64,000 bases of DNA from Glutamicibacter sp. B1 (GTDB taxonomy: Bacteria; Actinomycetota; Actinomycetes; Actinomycetales; Micrococcaceae), in the NCBI RefSeq assembly GCF_039602135.1, contig NZ_CP125942.1, positions 1,984,001 to 2,048,000 of the forward strand. The letters run 5' to 3'. Of this stretch, positions 15,062-23,440 are shown one piece after another. Position numbers and translations under genes: made by a program. Within the stretch, counting starts at the first letter, position 1, and each line of letters begins with the position of its first letter. A model generated the notes under the pieces. That model was not told the origin of the DNA. It saw only the letters and a list, made by a program, of their open reading frames with translations, and did no database searches.

Positions 15062-16221
15062 ATAACGCCTACATCATTGATGCCCTTCGTACTCCTATCG
15101 TCCGTGCTGGCAAAGAATACTCTCGCATCAGCGCCGACAAGCTTCTTGCTCCACTGCTAACTGCCTTGGTGGAAAGAGCTGGGATACATGCAGTTGATGT
15201 TGACCATGTGTTTCTTGGCAATGCAGCTGGCCCAGGTGGAAATATCGCTCGTGTAGCCGTTCTCGCATCGGTCTTGCCTGAGACGGTGAGCGCCACCAGT
15301 ATGGATGCCCAGTGCGCCAGTGGCTTAGAAGCAATTGCAGCGGGGGCTCGGATGATTCGTTGCGGTGAAGCGGATATCGTTCTAGCTGGCGGCGTCGAAT
15401 CCGTGAGCACGGCACCATGGCGGGTTGAGAAACAAGAATCCGTCACGGTGCCACCAAAATTATATTCACGTGCAAGGTTCACCCCGGTTCCAAATGCTGA
15501 CCCGGAAATGGGCGTCGCAGCCGAAAATATCGCCACCCGGTACAACATCAGCAGGGAGCGCCAAGATAGTTTCGCTTTACAAAGCCACCAACGGGCCGTG
15601 CAAGCGCAAGCAGAAGGCGTATTTGACGATGAGTTGCTCCCCATAGGCACGTCAACAGGACTCGTTTCTGAAGACACCTGTCCCCGGCCTTCACTCACCG
15701 ACAAGAAACTCTCCGCGCTCAAACCAGCTTTTGTGGAGAGTGGAAGCGTTACGGCAGGAAACTCGTGCCCCATAAATGATGGGGCCAGCGTCGTGCTGCT
15801 GGTGAGTGAGAAGGTAAGGCAGTCATTGAGCCCATCCTTCGCGTTGAAGTATTTGACTGCAGCTTCGGGCGCGTATGATCCAGAGCTTCTCGGGATGGCT
15901 GCCGTTCCTGCCTATCAAAAACTCCAAAATCAGCTAGGGGAAGAACCGTCACATCATGCGCCGTTGATTGAGTTTAATGAAGCATTTGCTGTTCAGGCAT
16001 TAGCTTGCCTAGACATCTTGGGTATCGACCCGGCAACAGTTAATCGCAACGGTGGCGCACTAGCCTTGGGACACCCATACGGTGCTAGTGGCGCGATATT
16101 GACTACGAGACTGTTCCGGCAGGCTCAAAAACAGGGACTCTCCGGTCAGCGCGCCTTGGCACTGATGGCCGCAGCGGGCGGAACGGGAAGTGCTATCGCC
16201 TTCGAATCCGTCGTTTCCTGA
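15058..16221 (+). CDS. Thiolase-family protein lacking the second catalytic cysteine, in the biotin operon
   Basis: A 387-residue thiolase-fold protein, with family length. Present: the nucleophilic cysteine in MDAQCASGLEAI (C86), FNEAFAVQAL (N307), and GGALALGHPYGASGA (H339). The last motif, normally CIGGGxG with the acid/base cysteine, reads MAAAGGTGSA, so that cysteine is replaced by alanine near A371. Enzymes of the wider superfamily that lack this cysteine do not perform ordinary reversible thiolysis. Start ATG 15058 overlaps the ligase stop (ATGA). Given the operon, a role in making or shortening a pimeloyl-type CoA is likely, but the reaction is not known. It is convergent with a sufT gene 18 bases away. 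Confidence 0.86.
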   Translation: MNNAYIIDALRTPIVRAGKEYSRISADKLLAPLLTALVERAGIHAVDVDHVFLGNAAGPGGNIARVAVLASVLPETVSATSMDAQCASGLEAIAAGARMIRCGEADIVLAGGVESVSTAPWRVEKQESVTVPPKLYSRARFTPVPNADPEMGVAAENIATRYNISRERQDSFALQSHQRAVQAQAEGVFDDELLPIGTSTGLVSEDTCPRPSLTDKKLSALKPAFVESGSVTAGNSCPINDGASVVLLVSEKVRQSLSPSFALKYLTAASGAYDPELLGMAAVPAYQKLQNQLGEEPSHHAPLIEFNEAFAVQALACLDILGIDPATVNRNGGALALGHPYGASGAILTTRLFRQAQKQGLSGQRALALMAAAGGTGSAIAFESVVS

Positions 16222-16239
16222 AGTCAAACACCGAGAAGG

Positions 16240-16584
16240 CTAAATATTAAAACCTAGGGCACGCATCTGTTCGCGACCATCTTCGGTAATTCGTTCTGGT
16301 CCCCATGGTGGAGTCCATACCCAATTGATGTGGTGAACAGTCACGAGGTGCTCTAGGGCTTGGCTAACTTGCTCCTCAATGATGTCAGTCAGCGGGCATG
16401 CTGGCGTTGTTAGTGTCATAGCAATTTCAAGCACAGCGCCTTCAACAAAACGCAACCCATAAACGAGTCCTAAATCGACAATGTTGACCCCAAGTTCCGG
16501 GTCAATGACGTCTTTGAGCGCTTCTTCGATCTCTTCAATTGGACGGGCAATCCTCGTCTGCGCAGTTGGCACAGCTTCGCTCAT
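16240..16584 (-). CDS. sufT: SufT-type Fe-S maturation factor (DUF59/MIP18), second tandem copy
   Basis: A 114-residue MIP18/DUF59 protein: EEALKDVIDPELGVNIVDLGLVYG (about 20-43) with the family D-P-E motif, TLTTPACPLTDIIEEQV with the conserved cysteine, and WTPPWGPERITEDG. SufT proteins help Fe-S cluster insertion or turnover when demand is high. It is a paralogue of the gene at 16807-17151: about 80 of 114 positions are identical by eye, rising strongly after residue 20. ATG 16584 makes both copies 114 residues; an upstream GTG would add four. It lies beyond the terminator of the suf operon, so it has its own promoter region (16585-16740). Confidence 0.92.
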   Translation of the reverse strand: MSEAVPTAQTRIARPIEEIEEALKDVIDPELGVNIVDLGLVYGLRFVEGAVLEIAMTLTTPACPLTDIIEEQVSQALEHLVTVHHINWVWTPPWGPERITEDGREQMRALGFNI

Positions 16585-16605
16585 TGAACACCCCACGCGT
16601 ACCTA

Positions 16606-16619
16606 TAAGGTTTACCTAA
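16606..16619. promoter_or_regulatory. Short palindrome upstream of the second sufT copy
   Basis: TAAGGTTTACCTAA is a near-palindrome (AGGT/ACCT arms) starting 22 bases upstream of the ATG. It vaguely resembles metal-repressor boxes with AGGT half sites but is too short to assign to DtxR/IdeR. Reported as a candidate operator only. Confidence 0.25.
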
Positions 16620-16743
16620 ATCTATTTAATGACACTATAGTCACGTTTTTAGGGTGTTAGCCAATTTTTGGCTTCATACGTCATGCAAAGACAGATTTGT
16701 GAACATTCATCTCCACGTTACTCAATGGGAAACCTAGTTCCGC

Positions 16744-16794
16744 TTTAAAAACACAGAGGCAGCAATCATTCGAAAAATGATTGCAGCCTCTGTG
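16744..16794 (-). terminator. Terminator of the suf operon
   Basis: CACAGAGGC-A-GCAATCATT (16752-16770) pairs with AATGATTGC-A-GCCTCTGTG (16776-16794), 18 bp with one A/A mismatch and loop CGAAA. Read on the minus strand the hairpin ends in TTTTTAA (16744-16751). It separates the two sufT copies into two transcripts. Confidence 0.9.
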
Positions 16795-16806
16795 GATTGG
16801 TCGAAC

Positions 16807-17151
16807 TTAGATATTGAACCCTAGGGCTCGCATCTGGTCGCGACCATCGTCAGTAATGCGCTCTGGACCCCAAGGTGGCATCCAGACCCAATTCAGACGG
16901 TGATCATCAACGATGTTCTCCAGCGCCTTGCTAACCTGCTCTTCGATAATATCGGTGAGCGGGCAAGCCGCGGTGGTCAAGGTCATGTCCAGTAGCAGTA
17001 CGCCGTCATCTGCGTACTTCAGGCCATAGAGCAACCCCAGGTCGACGATATTAACACCGAGCTCGGGGTCAATAACGTCCTTGAGTGCTTCCTCAACATC
17101 TTCCAGAGGAGTCGAAACGGCTCCCTGGCTCTGTTCGGTTGATTCGCTCAT
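16807..17151 (-). CDS. sufT: SufT-type Fe-S maturation factor (DUF59/MIP18), operon copy
   Basis: A 114-residue MIP18/DUF59 protein with EEALKDVIDPELGVNIVDLGLLYG, TLTTAACPLTDIIEEQV and WMPPWGPERITDDG. It follows sufC by ten bases and ends the sufR-sufB-sufD-sufC-sufT operon just before a terminator. In other actinobacteria the order is sufR-sufB-sufD-sufC-sufS-sufU-sufT; here sufS and sufU are absent between sufC and sufT, so the cysteine desulfurase and scaffold must be elsewhere. This copy is the positional orthologue of actinobacterial sufT. Confidence 0.94.
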   Translation of the reverse strand: MSESTEQSQGAVSTPLEDVEEALKDVIDPELGVNIVDLGLLYGLKYADDGVLLLDMTLTTAACPLTDIIEEQVSKALENIVDDHRLNWVWMPPWGPERITDDGRDQMRALGFNI

Positions 17152-17161
17152 AAAATTACCT

Positions 17162-17920
17162 TTAGGCCTTGACGTTCAGGTAGCGGTCGTAGCCTTCTTC
17201 TTCAAGGCGGTCAGCCAGCTCAGGGCCGCCCTGTTCTGCAACACGGCCGTCCACGAACACGTGCACGAAGTCTGGCTTGATGTAGCGCAGGATGCGGGTG
17301 TAGTGGGTGATCAGCAGGGTACCCATGTTGTTCTCGTCCTGAGCGCGGTTAACACCCTCGGAAACGATCTTCAACGCGTCAACGTCCAGACCCGAGTCGG
17401 TCTCGTCCAAAACAGCGAACTTAGGCTTGAACAGTTCCAGCTGCAGGATCTCAACACGCTTCTTCTCACCACCGGAGAAGCCTTCGTTGACGTTACGGCC
17501 AGCGAAGTCAGCATCGATCTTCAGCTTGCTCATTGCTTCCTTGACATCCTTGGTCCAGGTACGCAGCTTCGGAGCTTCTCCGTCGATGGCGGTCTTGGCG
17601 GTGCGCAGGAAGTTGGTCATGGTGACGCCTGGTACCTCTACTGGGTACTGCATAGCCAGGAACAGGCCAGCCTTGGCGCGCTCGTCGACGCTCATCTCCA
17701 GCACATCTTCGCCGTCAAGGGTAATGGAGCCCGAGGTGACGGTGTAGCGTGGGTGACCGGCGATGGTCGAAGCAAGGGTGGACTTGCCCGAACCGTTAGG
17801 ACCCATGATTGCGTGGGTCTCGCCGGTGTTGATGGTTAGGGTTACACCCTTGAGAATTTCCTTCTCGCCCTGCTCGGTTTCAATCGAGACGTGCAGGTCC
17901 TTGATTTCCAGAGTAGACAT
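17162..17920 (-). CDS. sufC: Fe-S cluster assembly ATPase SufC
   Basis: A 252-residue ABC ATPase. Walker A GPNGSGKST (about 40-48), signature FSGGEKKR, Walker B FAVLDETDSGLD with the SufC-specific DSGLD D-loop, and switch histidine in LLITHYTRIL. SufC binds SufB and SufD and drives conformational change of the SufBCD scaffold on which Fe-S clusters are built. It lies 61 bases downstream of sufD; the small Rieske-like ferredoxin gene found here in some relatives is absent. Confidence 0.97.
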   Translation of the reverse strand: MSTLEIKDLHVSIETEQGEKEILKGVTLTINTGETHAIMGPNGSGKSTLASTIAGHPRYTVTSGSITLDGEDVLEMSVDERAKAGLFLAMQYPVEVPGVTMTNFLRTAKTAIDGEAPKLRTWTKDVKEAMSKLKIDADFAGRNVNEGFSGGEKKRVEILQLELFKPKFAVLDETDSGLDVDALKIVSEGVNRAQDENNMGTLLITHYTRILRYIKPDFVHVFVDGRVAEQGGPELADRLEEEGYDRYLNVKA

Positions 17921-17981
17921 ACGTCGTTCCGTTTCTTTCTAAAAAGCTCTATGGCTAAAAAGCTGGTGAAGCAGGCACTGA

Positions 17982-19262
17982 CTAGTTGTCAGTTGCAGCC
18001 AGTTCTTCTTCGATGGTGTCGGTCAAACGCTCCTGCAGAGCTTCATCACCGATCTGCTGAACGATCTCGTTCAAGAAACCACGTACTACCAGGCGGCGTG
18101 CGGTCTTTTCGTCGATACCGCGAGCCATCAGGTAGAACAGGTGCTCATCATCGAAGCGACCGGTGGTCGATGCGTGACCCGCACCGTCAATCAGGCCGGT
18201 TTCGATTTCCAGGTTTGGAACCGAGTCCGCGCGTGCGCCATCGGTCAACACCAGGTTGCGGTTGGCTTCGTACGAGTCGGTGCCAACCGCTTCCTTCTGG
18301 ATCAGCACGTCGCCAACCCAAACGGTGTGTGCATCCTTGCCCTGCAGGGCACCCTTGTAAAGAACATTCGACTTGCAGTTGGCCACAGCGTGGTCAACAA
18401 ACAAGCGGTGTTCCAGGTGCTGTCCGGCATCTGCGAAGTACAGACCGTAGAGCTCGATTTCCGCACGTTCGCCGGTGAAGCGAGCCGATGGGTTCACGCG
18501 CACCAGATCGCCACCGAAGGATACGGCGATGTGCTTGAAGGATGCGCCCTGAGCGACAAGTGCCTGCTGCGATGAAGCATGCACTGCGTCATCTTCCCAA
18601 GCCTGCAAGGAGACAACGGTCAAGCGAGCGTTGGCGTGAACGTCGAATTCAACGTTCTGAGCCAGCACTGCTGAACCAACGTGGTCCAAGATCACGGTGG
18701 CTTCCGAGTTTTCCTCGGCAACGATGATCAAGTGCTGAGCTGCTGGAGCCAGCGATTCGCCGGTGATGCGAACGCTTGCCTTGGCACCCTCTGCATTCTT
18801 AGGAATGGTCACAACCTGAGTCTCGGAAGCGTACTTCCAAGCATTGGCCGAGACGCGATCATCTGGGGTGTGCGCAACGCCGTTCAAAGCATCGTCAGAA
18901 GAAACGACGGTCAAGGTGGCGATGTCGTTACCCGATAGCTCAACCTTTGGAGCAGCTCCGGTGAGCTCGTCACTGTGCAGACCCTTCAGGCGCTTGAGCG
19001 GGGTGAAACGCCAATCCTCTTCACGACCGGTCAGCTTGGCGAAGTCCTCAACGTTGGTGCTGGTCAGACGACCTGCACGTGAGGAATCCGGCACGCCAAC
19101 TCCCCCGCCGTGGCTGTGAGCCTTAGCGGAAGCTCCACCCAAAGGTGAGCTGTCGTTTTCGTTGATTGGCGAAAGGTTTTCGCCCTCTTCGGTGAAACCA
19201 GGAATGGATGGGGCGCCGATGCGCACCTTCTCATCTGGGATATGGGTGGTGGTCTCCGACAT
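17982..19262 (-). CDS. sufD: Fe-S cluster assembly protein SufD
   Basis: A 426-residue SufB/SufD-fold protein with the beta-helix core and C-terminal helical part. The block LYKGALQGKDAHTVWVGDVLIQ, then LETETGLIDGAGHASTTGRFDDEHLFYLMARGI-type sequence (GAGHASTTG with the conserved histidine), is diagnostic. SufD pairs with SufB in the SufBC2D scaffold and is needed for iron entry. The N-terminal 40 residues are low-complexity and variable. It starts two bases after the sufB stop, so expression is coupled. Confidence 0.96.
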   Translation of the reverse strand: MSETTTHIPDEKVRIGAPSIPGFTEEGENLSPINENDSSPLGGASAKAHSHGGGVGVPDSSRAGRLTSTNVEDFAKLTGREEDWRFTPLKRLKGLHSDELTGAAPKVELSGNDIATLTVVSSDDALNGVAHTPDDRVSANAWKYASETQVVTIPKNAEGAKASVRITGESLAPAAQHLIIVAEENSEATVILDHVGSAVLAQNVEFDVHANARLTVVSLQAWEDDAVHASSQQALVAQGASFKHIAVSFGGDLVRVNPSARFTGERAEIELYGLYFADAGQHLEHRLFVDHAVANCKSNVLYKGALQGKDAHTVWVGDVLIQKEAVGTDSYEANRNLVLTDGARADSVPNLEIETGLIDGAGHASTTGRFDDEHLFYLMARGIDEKTARRLVVRGFLNEIVQQIGDEALQERLTDTIEEELAATDN

Positions 19263-19264
19263 TC

Positions 19265-20725
19265 TTAGCCGACCGATCCTTCCATCTGAAGTTCAATAAG
19301 GCGGTTCAGTTCCAGCGCGTATTCCATTGGAAGCTCACGGGCGATTGGCTCAACGAAGCCACGCACGATCATCGCCATTGCCTCGTCCTCGGCCATACCG
19401 CGGGACATGAGGTAGAACAGCTGCTCTTCGGAAACGCGGGAAACGGTTGCCTCGTGGCCCATGGTGACATCGTCTTCGCGAACGTCAATGTATGGGTAGG
19501 TATCCGAACGCGAAATTTGGTCAACCAGCAGCGCGTCACAAACCACCGAGTTCTTGGTGCCCTTGGCACCCTCCTGCACCTGAACCAGACCACGGTAAGC
19601 CGAACGGCCACCGTTACGAGCCACCGACTTAGCCACAATGGCCGAGGAGGTGTTCGGAGCGATGTGAACCATCTTCGATCCGGTGTCCTGGTGCTGACCT
19701 TCGCCTGCGAAAGCGATGGACAGGGTCTCACCCTTGGCGCGTTCGCCAACGAGGTAAACCGCAGGGTACTTCATGGTGACCTTCGAACCGATGTTGCCAT
19801 CGACCCATTCCATAGTTGCGCCCTCTTCACAGACGGCACGCTTGGTCACCAGGTTGTATACGTTGTTCGACCAGTTCTGGATCGTGGTGTAACGGACGCG
19901 GGCGCCCTTCTTCACGATGATTTCCACAACGGCGGAGTGCAGCGAGTCCGACTGGTAGATCGGTGCGGTGCAACCCTCGATGTAGTGAACGTACGAATCC
20001 TCATCGGCGATGATCAGGGTGCGTTCGAACTGGCCCATGTTTTCCGTGTTAATACGGAAGTACGCCTGCAGTGGGATCTCTACGTGTACGCCCTTAGGAA
20101 CGTAAACGAAAGAACCACCGGACCACACTGCGGTGTTCAGCGAAGCGAACTTGTTATCGCCCGCAGGAATAACCGAGCCGAAGTACTCTTCGAAGATCTC
20201 TGGGTGTTCCTTCAAACCGGTATCGGTATCGAGGAAGATCACGCCCTGAGCTTCGAGGTCTTCACGCAGCTGGTGGTAAACAACCTCGGACTCGTACTGA
20301 GCTGCAACACCGGAAACCAGGCGCTGCTTTTCAGCCTCAGGAATACCCAACTTGTCGTAGGTGTTCTTGATGTCTTCAGGAAGTTCGTCCCAGGTCGTTG
20401 CCTGCTTCTCGGTGGAGCGGACGAAGTACTTGATGTTGTCGAAGTCAATGCCCGAGAGGTCTGGACCCCAGGTTGGCATTGGCTTGCGATCGAAGTACTT
20501 CAGTGCCTTCTGGCGGCGTTCGAGCATCCATTCCGGCTCGGACTTGAGGGCGGAAATATTCGCCACAACGTCCTTGTCGACGCCGCGGCGAGCATTGGCA
20601 CCCGCGTCATTCTTATCTGACCAGCCATATTCGTAATTGCCGATTCCGTGGAGTTCGGGGTTCTTCTCCAGAATTTCGGAAATTACACCTGGGTCGGCAG
20701 ACTCCTGTGCAATCTGATCCGTCAT
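19265..20725 (-). CDS. sufB: Fe-S cluster assembly scaffold SufB
   Basis: A 486-residue SufB. Diagnostic blocks are [25 protein letters not shown] (about 10-35), [49 protein letters not shown], and the C-terminal [22 protein letters not shown] followed by [22 protein letters not shown]. These include the cysteine and acidic residues that hold the nascent cluster. ATG 20725 overlaps the sufR stop by four bases. A long frame on the opposite strand across this gene (19208-20620) is a composition artefact. Confidence 0.97.
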   Translation of the reverse strand: MTDQIAQESADPGVISEILEKNPELHGIGNYEYGWSDKNDAGANARRGVDKDVVANISALKSEPEWMLERRQKALKYFDRKPMPTWGPDLSGIDFDNIKYFVRSTEKQATTWDELPEDIKNTYDKLGIPEAEKQRLVSGVAAQYESEVVYHQLREDLEAQGVIFLDTDTGLKEHPEIFEEYFGSVIPAGDNKFASLNTAVWSGGSFVYVPKGVHVEIPLQAYFRINTENMGQFERTLIIADEDSYVHYIEGCTAPIYQSDSLHSAVVEIIVKKGARVRYTTIQNWSNNVYNLVTKRAVCEEGATMEWVDGNIGSKVTMKYPAVYLVGERAKGETLSIAFAGEGQHQDTGSKMVHIAPNTSSAIVAKSVARNGGRSAYRGLVQVQEGAKGTKNSVVCDALLVDQISRSDTYPYIDVREDDVTMGHEATVSRVSEEQLFYLMSRGMAEDEAMAMIVRGFVEPIARELPMEYALELNRLIELQMEGSVG

Positions 20726-21507
20726 CGCGGCCTCTCCTGCTTCGTGAACTGAATTCGAGTTCTCTTCTCAGCGCGCATTGGCGCCTTTTCACGCCCCACA
20801 GGGATGTGGGTCGTGCACACGTGTCCGCCACCGGCCAAGGTCGACAATCGTCGAACGTCGACGCCTAACAGGCGGGCGAACATTTCAGTTTCGATGTCGC
20901 AAAACACCGGAAACTCTCGTGCCAAATCTTGTATCGGGCAGTGCCCCTGGCATAGCTGAACGCTATGCATCAGTGCCGTTGCCACCTTGGTGTCAACTTT
21001 TCGGGTGTACCCTACGAATCCGTCAGCACTAAGCAAATTGCTAAGTACTTCGGCTCGTGCTTCCAGCCCTTCAACACCGGTGAGCGCCTTGGCGTACCGG
21101 GTTTCCATTTCAGCGAAACGGTTCCGAGCGAACTTGCGAATGGCATCGTCGCCGGCAGCTTCGCCGAGCATCTTTAGAGCATCGGTGGCAATTTCCAAAT
21201 AATCGTTGCCGAGCTTTGTCTGGCCGCGGTGCGAGAGCACGTAGCGGCGGGACGGACGCCCTGCACCCGACTTCTGGTTTGCTACCAGTTTCACCTCGAC
21301 GAGCCCAGATTTTGACAGCGCGTCAAGGTGGCGACGAACGGCCGCTGGCGTGAAGCCTAGCTTGTTGCCAAGCTCGGCCGCACTAACCGGCCCGTCCTCA
21401 AGTACTGCGTAGAGGACACGGTCGCGCGTGCGTTCTTCGGTATCCCCAACTGCACCAAGCGTTTCTGCAGTGGAGTCACTAGCTGAGTCCAAATTTGATG
21501 AATACAC
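20722..21507 (-). CDS. sufR: Fe-S-sensing transcriptional repressor SufR
   Basis: A 261-residue ArsR/DeoR-type winged-helix regulator. HTH residues about 30-80 ([42 protein letters not shown]), [13 protein letters not shown] wing, and a C-terminal segment with clustered cysteines, [22 protein letters not shown] and later VCTTHIP, which bind the Fe-S cluster. SufR represses suf genes when clusters are plentiful. It is the first gene of the operon and should autoregulate; an inverted repeat 33 bases before its start is a candidate site. The gene is divergent from an ABC transporter, as in mycobacteria. Confidence 0.95.
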   Translation of the reverse strand: MYSSNLDSASDSTAETLGAVGDTEERTRDRVLYAVLEDGPVSAAELGNKLGFTPAAVRRHLDALSKSGLVEVKLVANQKSGAGRPSRRYVLSHRGQTKLGNDYLEIATDALKMLGEAAGDDAIRKFARNRFAEMETRYAKALTGVEGLEARAEVLSNLLSADGFVGYTRKVDTKVATALMHSVQLCQGHCPIQDLAREFPVFCDIETEMFARLLGVDVRRLSTLAGGGHVCTTHIPVGREKAPMRAEKRTRIQFTKQERPR

Positions 21508-21540
21508 AACACAATCATGCGTAAATTTTCCCGCCCGGTC

Positions 21541-21560
21541 TAGTAAGGAAGGACTTACTA
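21541..21560. promoter_or_regulatory. Inverted repeat upstream of sufR (candidate SufR operator)
   Basis: TAGTAAG (21541-21547) and CTTACTA (21554-21560) form a perfect 7-bp inverted repeat with 6-base spacing, 33 bases upstream of the sufR start codon. Position, and autoregulation of SufR in relatives, make it the best operator candidate, but the half site does not match a consensus that I can recall. Confidence 0.5.
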
Positions 21561-21686
21561 AGGGAGAGCTTGCCCACTTCTAGATCCGTACCTTATTAGC
21601 GCCTAGCGTTTTTTATTCTTCCGCTGACGCGTATCGCTGGCGAGCATTGGTGACACGTTCATCTAAATAACAAGTTCGACATGTCG

Positions 21687-21698
21687 TAGAATGTTTTG
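21687..21698 (+). promoter_or_regulatory. -10 element of likely leaderless ABC transporter mRNA
   Basis: TAGAAT (21687-21692) is followed by six bases and GTG 21699, with no Shine-Dalgarno sequence. This spacing puts the transcription start at the initiation codon. Confidence 0.45.
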
Positions 21699-22652
21699 GT
21701 GTCTTCCGTAACCCCCAGTCTCGTCATCAAGGAACTGGCCAAAGATTTAGGGCCTGTCCCCGCCTTGGACAATCGCATGTTGCGCGTCCTTGAATCGGTA
21801 TCCCTCAAGGCATACCCCGGCCAAGTCACTACCCTCCTCGGCGCGAATGGCGCAGGTAAGTCCACAACTTTGGCATGCGCCCAAGGGCTCTTACGACCAG
21901 AAGGTGGCACTGTTGAGCTACTGGGTCAAGATCCCTACGGCGATAACCCCGAACTCCGATCGCGTGTAGGTGTCATGCTTCAAGATGGTGGTTTGCCACC
22001 ATCGATGCGTCCAGTACCCCTGTTGCGACATGTCGCCTCGCTCTACCAGAACCCCATCGACATCGATGCATTGATTAAACGCCTAGACCTTGAGTCCTTT
22101 GGCACTCGCACAATTCGCCGGCTTTCTGGCGGACAGAAACAACGAGTTGCTCTCGCCATCGCACTGGCTGGCGATCCAGAAGTTGTTTTCCTCGATGAGC
22201 CAAGCGCCGGGCTTGACCCACAATCGCGCCAAGTTGTCTTCGACTTAATTGCGGAATTGCGTGATGCTGGCAAGGCCATCATTCTCACCACGCACCTGAT
22301 GGATGACGCGCAGCGCCTGAGCGATTACGTGTACATCATCGACAAGGGCTGCACGGTAGCTCAGGGAACAGTTGCCGAACTCACCGACCGGGCCGCCGAA
22401 GACCAAGATGCCCGCCCAATTTCTTTTGCAGCACAACCAGGCCTCAGCCTGCCAGAACCGCCCGCAGGACTTTACCTGTCCGAGACTTCGGCTGGCGAGT
22501 ATCGCTTGGACGGGATCAGCTCCCCAGAGCATCTGCACTGGCTCACCAGCTGGTGGCTCAAAGAAGGCATTCTGCCTTCCCAGTTAAACCTGCAGTCCCG
22601 AAGCCTCGAAGACGTATTCCTCGAATTCGCACAGAAGGAGGAACACGCATGA
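21699..22652 (+). CDS. ABC-2 type exporter ATPase
   Basis: A 317-residue ABC ATPase of the DrrA/CcmA type: Walker A LLGANGAGKST (about 46-56), Q-loop VMLQDGGLP, signature RLSGGQKQRV, Walker B VVFLDEPSAGLDPQ, and switch ILTTHLMDDA. A C-terminal extension of about 80 residues is typical of DrrA-like exporters. It is the positional equivalent of mycobacterial Rv1458c, which also lies divergent to sufR and upstream of ctaA. GTG 21699 is preferred to TTG 21696. Its last codon overlaps the permease start. Confidence 0.9.
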   Translation: MSSVTPSLVIKELAKDLGPVPALDNRMLRVLESVSLKAYPGQVTTLLGANGAGKSTTLACAQGLLRPEGGTVELLGQDPYGDNPELRSRVGVMLQDGGLPPSMRPVPLLRHVASLYQNPIDIDALIKRLDLESFGTRTIRRLSGGQKQRVALAIALAGDPEVVFLDEPSAGLDPQSRQVVFDLIAELRDAGKAIILTTHLMDDAQRLSDYVYIIDKGCTVAQGTVAELTDRAAEDQDARPISFAAQPGLSLPEPPAGLYLSETSAGEYRLDGISSPEHLHWLTSWWLKEGILPSQLNLQSRSLEDVFLEFAQKEEHA

Positions 22653-23410
22653 GCCAACAAGTAGTCACCAACAATGCGGTTTCGCCATTTAAACGCATTC
22701 TCATCCAAGGTAAATACGAATCCTTGCAGATGTTGAGCAACGGTGAACAACTGATTCTTGCGGTGGTGATGCCACTGATTGCCCTATTCGTGCTCACTTT
22801 AACGAACCTTCTTGACGACGTGGCCGAACGAAGCATCGATGCTGCCGTTCCTGGCGTTTTGGCGTTGTGCGTCATTTCAACAGCGTTCACTGGACAAGGC
22901 ATCGGCACCGGATTCGACCGTCGCTATGGCGTTCTCAAAATGTTCTCCACGACTCCCCTAGGAAAGACTGGACTCATTTTCGGCAAGGTCATCGCAGTAC
23001 TAACCGTTCTGGTGATTCAGGTAGTTCTTATTACCGTCGTTGCGCTGTTCATGGGGTGGCACCCGAACCTCTGGGGTATTGCGCCAGGCATCCTCTTCCT
23101 GCTCCTTGGCGCTGCCGCGTTCACTTCTCTGGGACTACTCATTGCTGGAACCGTGCGACCAGAAGCCACCTTGGCCATCACTAACCTTGCTTGGATCTTG
23201 CTCGCTGGCGCCGGCGGCGTGCTGTACCCGCTAAGCATGGCTCCTGCATGGATTCAGCCAACGCTAAATGCGTTACCGTCAGCAGCTCTTGGTGACGCCA
23301 TGCGTGAGGCACTAATTTCAGGCCACTTCAGTATCGCTGGTCTTATTTTCTTAGTCCTTTGGTCTGCTGCTGGCTCATTTGCGGCCATCAAGCTCTTCAA
23401 ATGGAACTAA
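22649..23410 (+). CDS. ABC-2 type exporter permease
   Basis: A 253-residue membrane protein with six hydrophobic segments and the ABC-2 permease pattern (MPLIALFVLTLTN, GVLALCVISTAFTGQGIGTGFDRRYGVLKMFSTTPLGKTGLIFGK), the last stretch being the conserved cytosolic coupling region. ATG 22649 overlaps the ATPase stop (ATGA); an upstream in-frame start would lie inside the ATPase gene. Together they form a two-component exporter. The substrate is unknown; position directly before ctaA is conserved in actinobacteria and may indicate a link to heme or cytochrome oxidase biogenesis. Confidence 0.9.
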   Translation: MSQQVVTNNAVSPFKRILIQGKYESLQMLSNGEQLILAVVMPLIALFVLTLTNLLDDVAERSIDAAVPGVLALCVISTAFTGQGIGTGFDRRYGVLKMFSTTPLGKTGLIFGKVIAVLTVLVIQVVLITVVALFMGWHPNLWGIAPGILFLLLGAAAFTSLGLLIAGTVRPEATLAITNLAWILLAGAGGVLYPLSMAPAWIQPTLNALPSAALGDAMREALISGHFSIAGLIFLVLWSAAGSFAAIKLFKWN

Positions 23411-23440
23411 CCACCACACACATCTTCAAGGGAGATTTCC

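Noticed and set aside
15069..15773. A 234-codon minus-strand frame across the thiolase gene
   Set aside because: Antisense to the coding strand of a clear thiolase-fold gene.
17081..17839. A 252-codon open frame antisense to sufC and sufT
   Set aside because: Antisense shadow of well-identified genes, no family features.
19208..20620. A 470-codon open frame on the plus strand across sufB
   Set aside because: It lies wholly antisense to a clear sufB gene; the translation is low in normal protein features and arises from biased codon use on the other strand.
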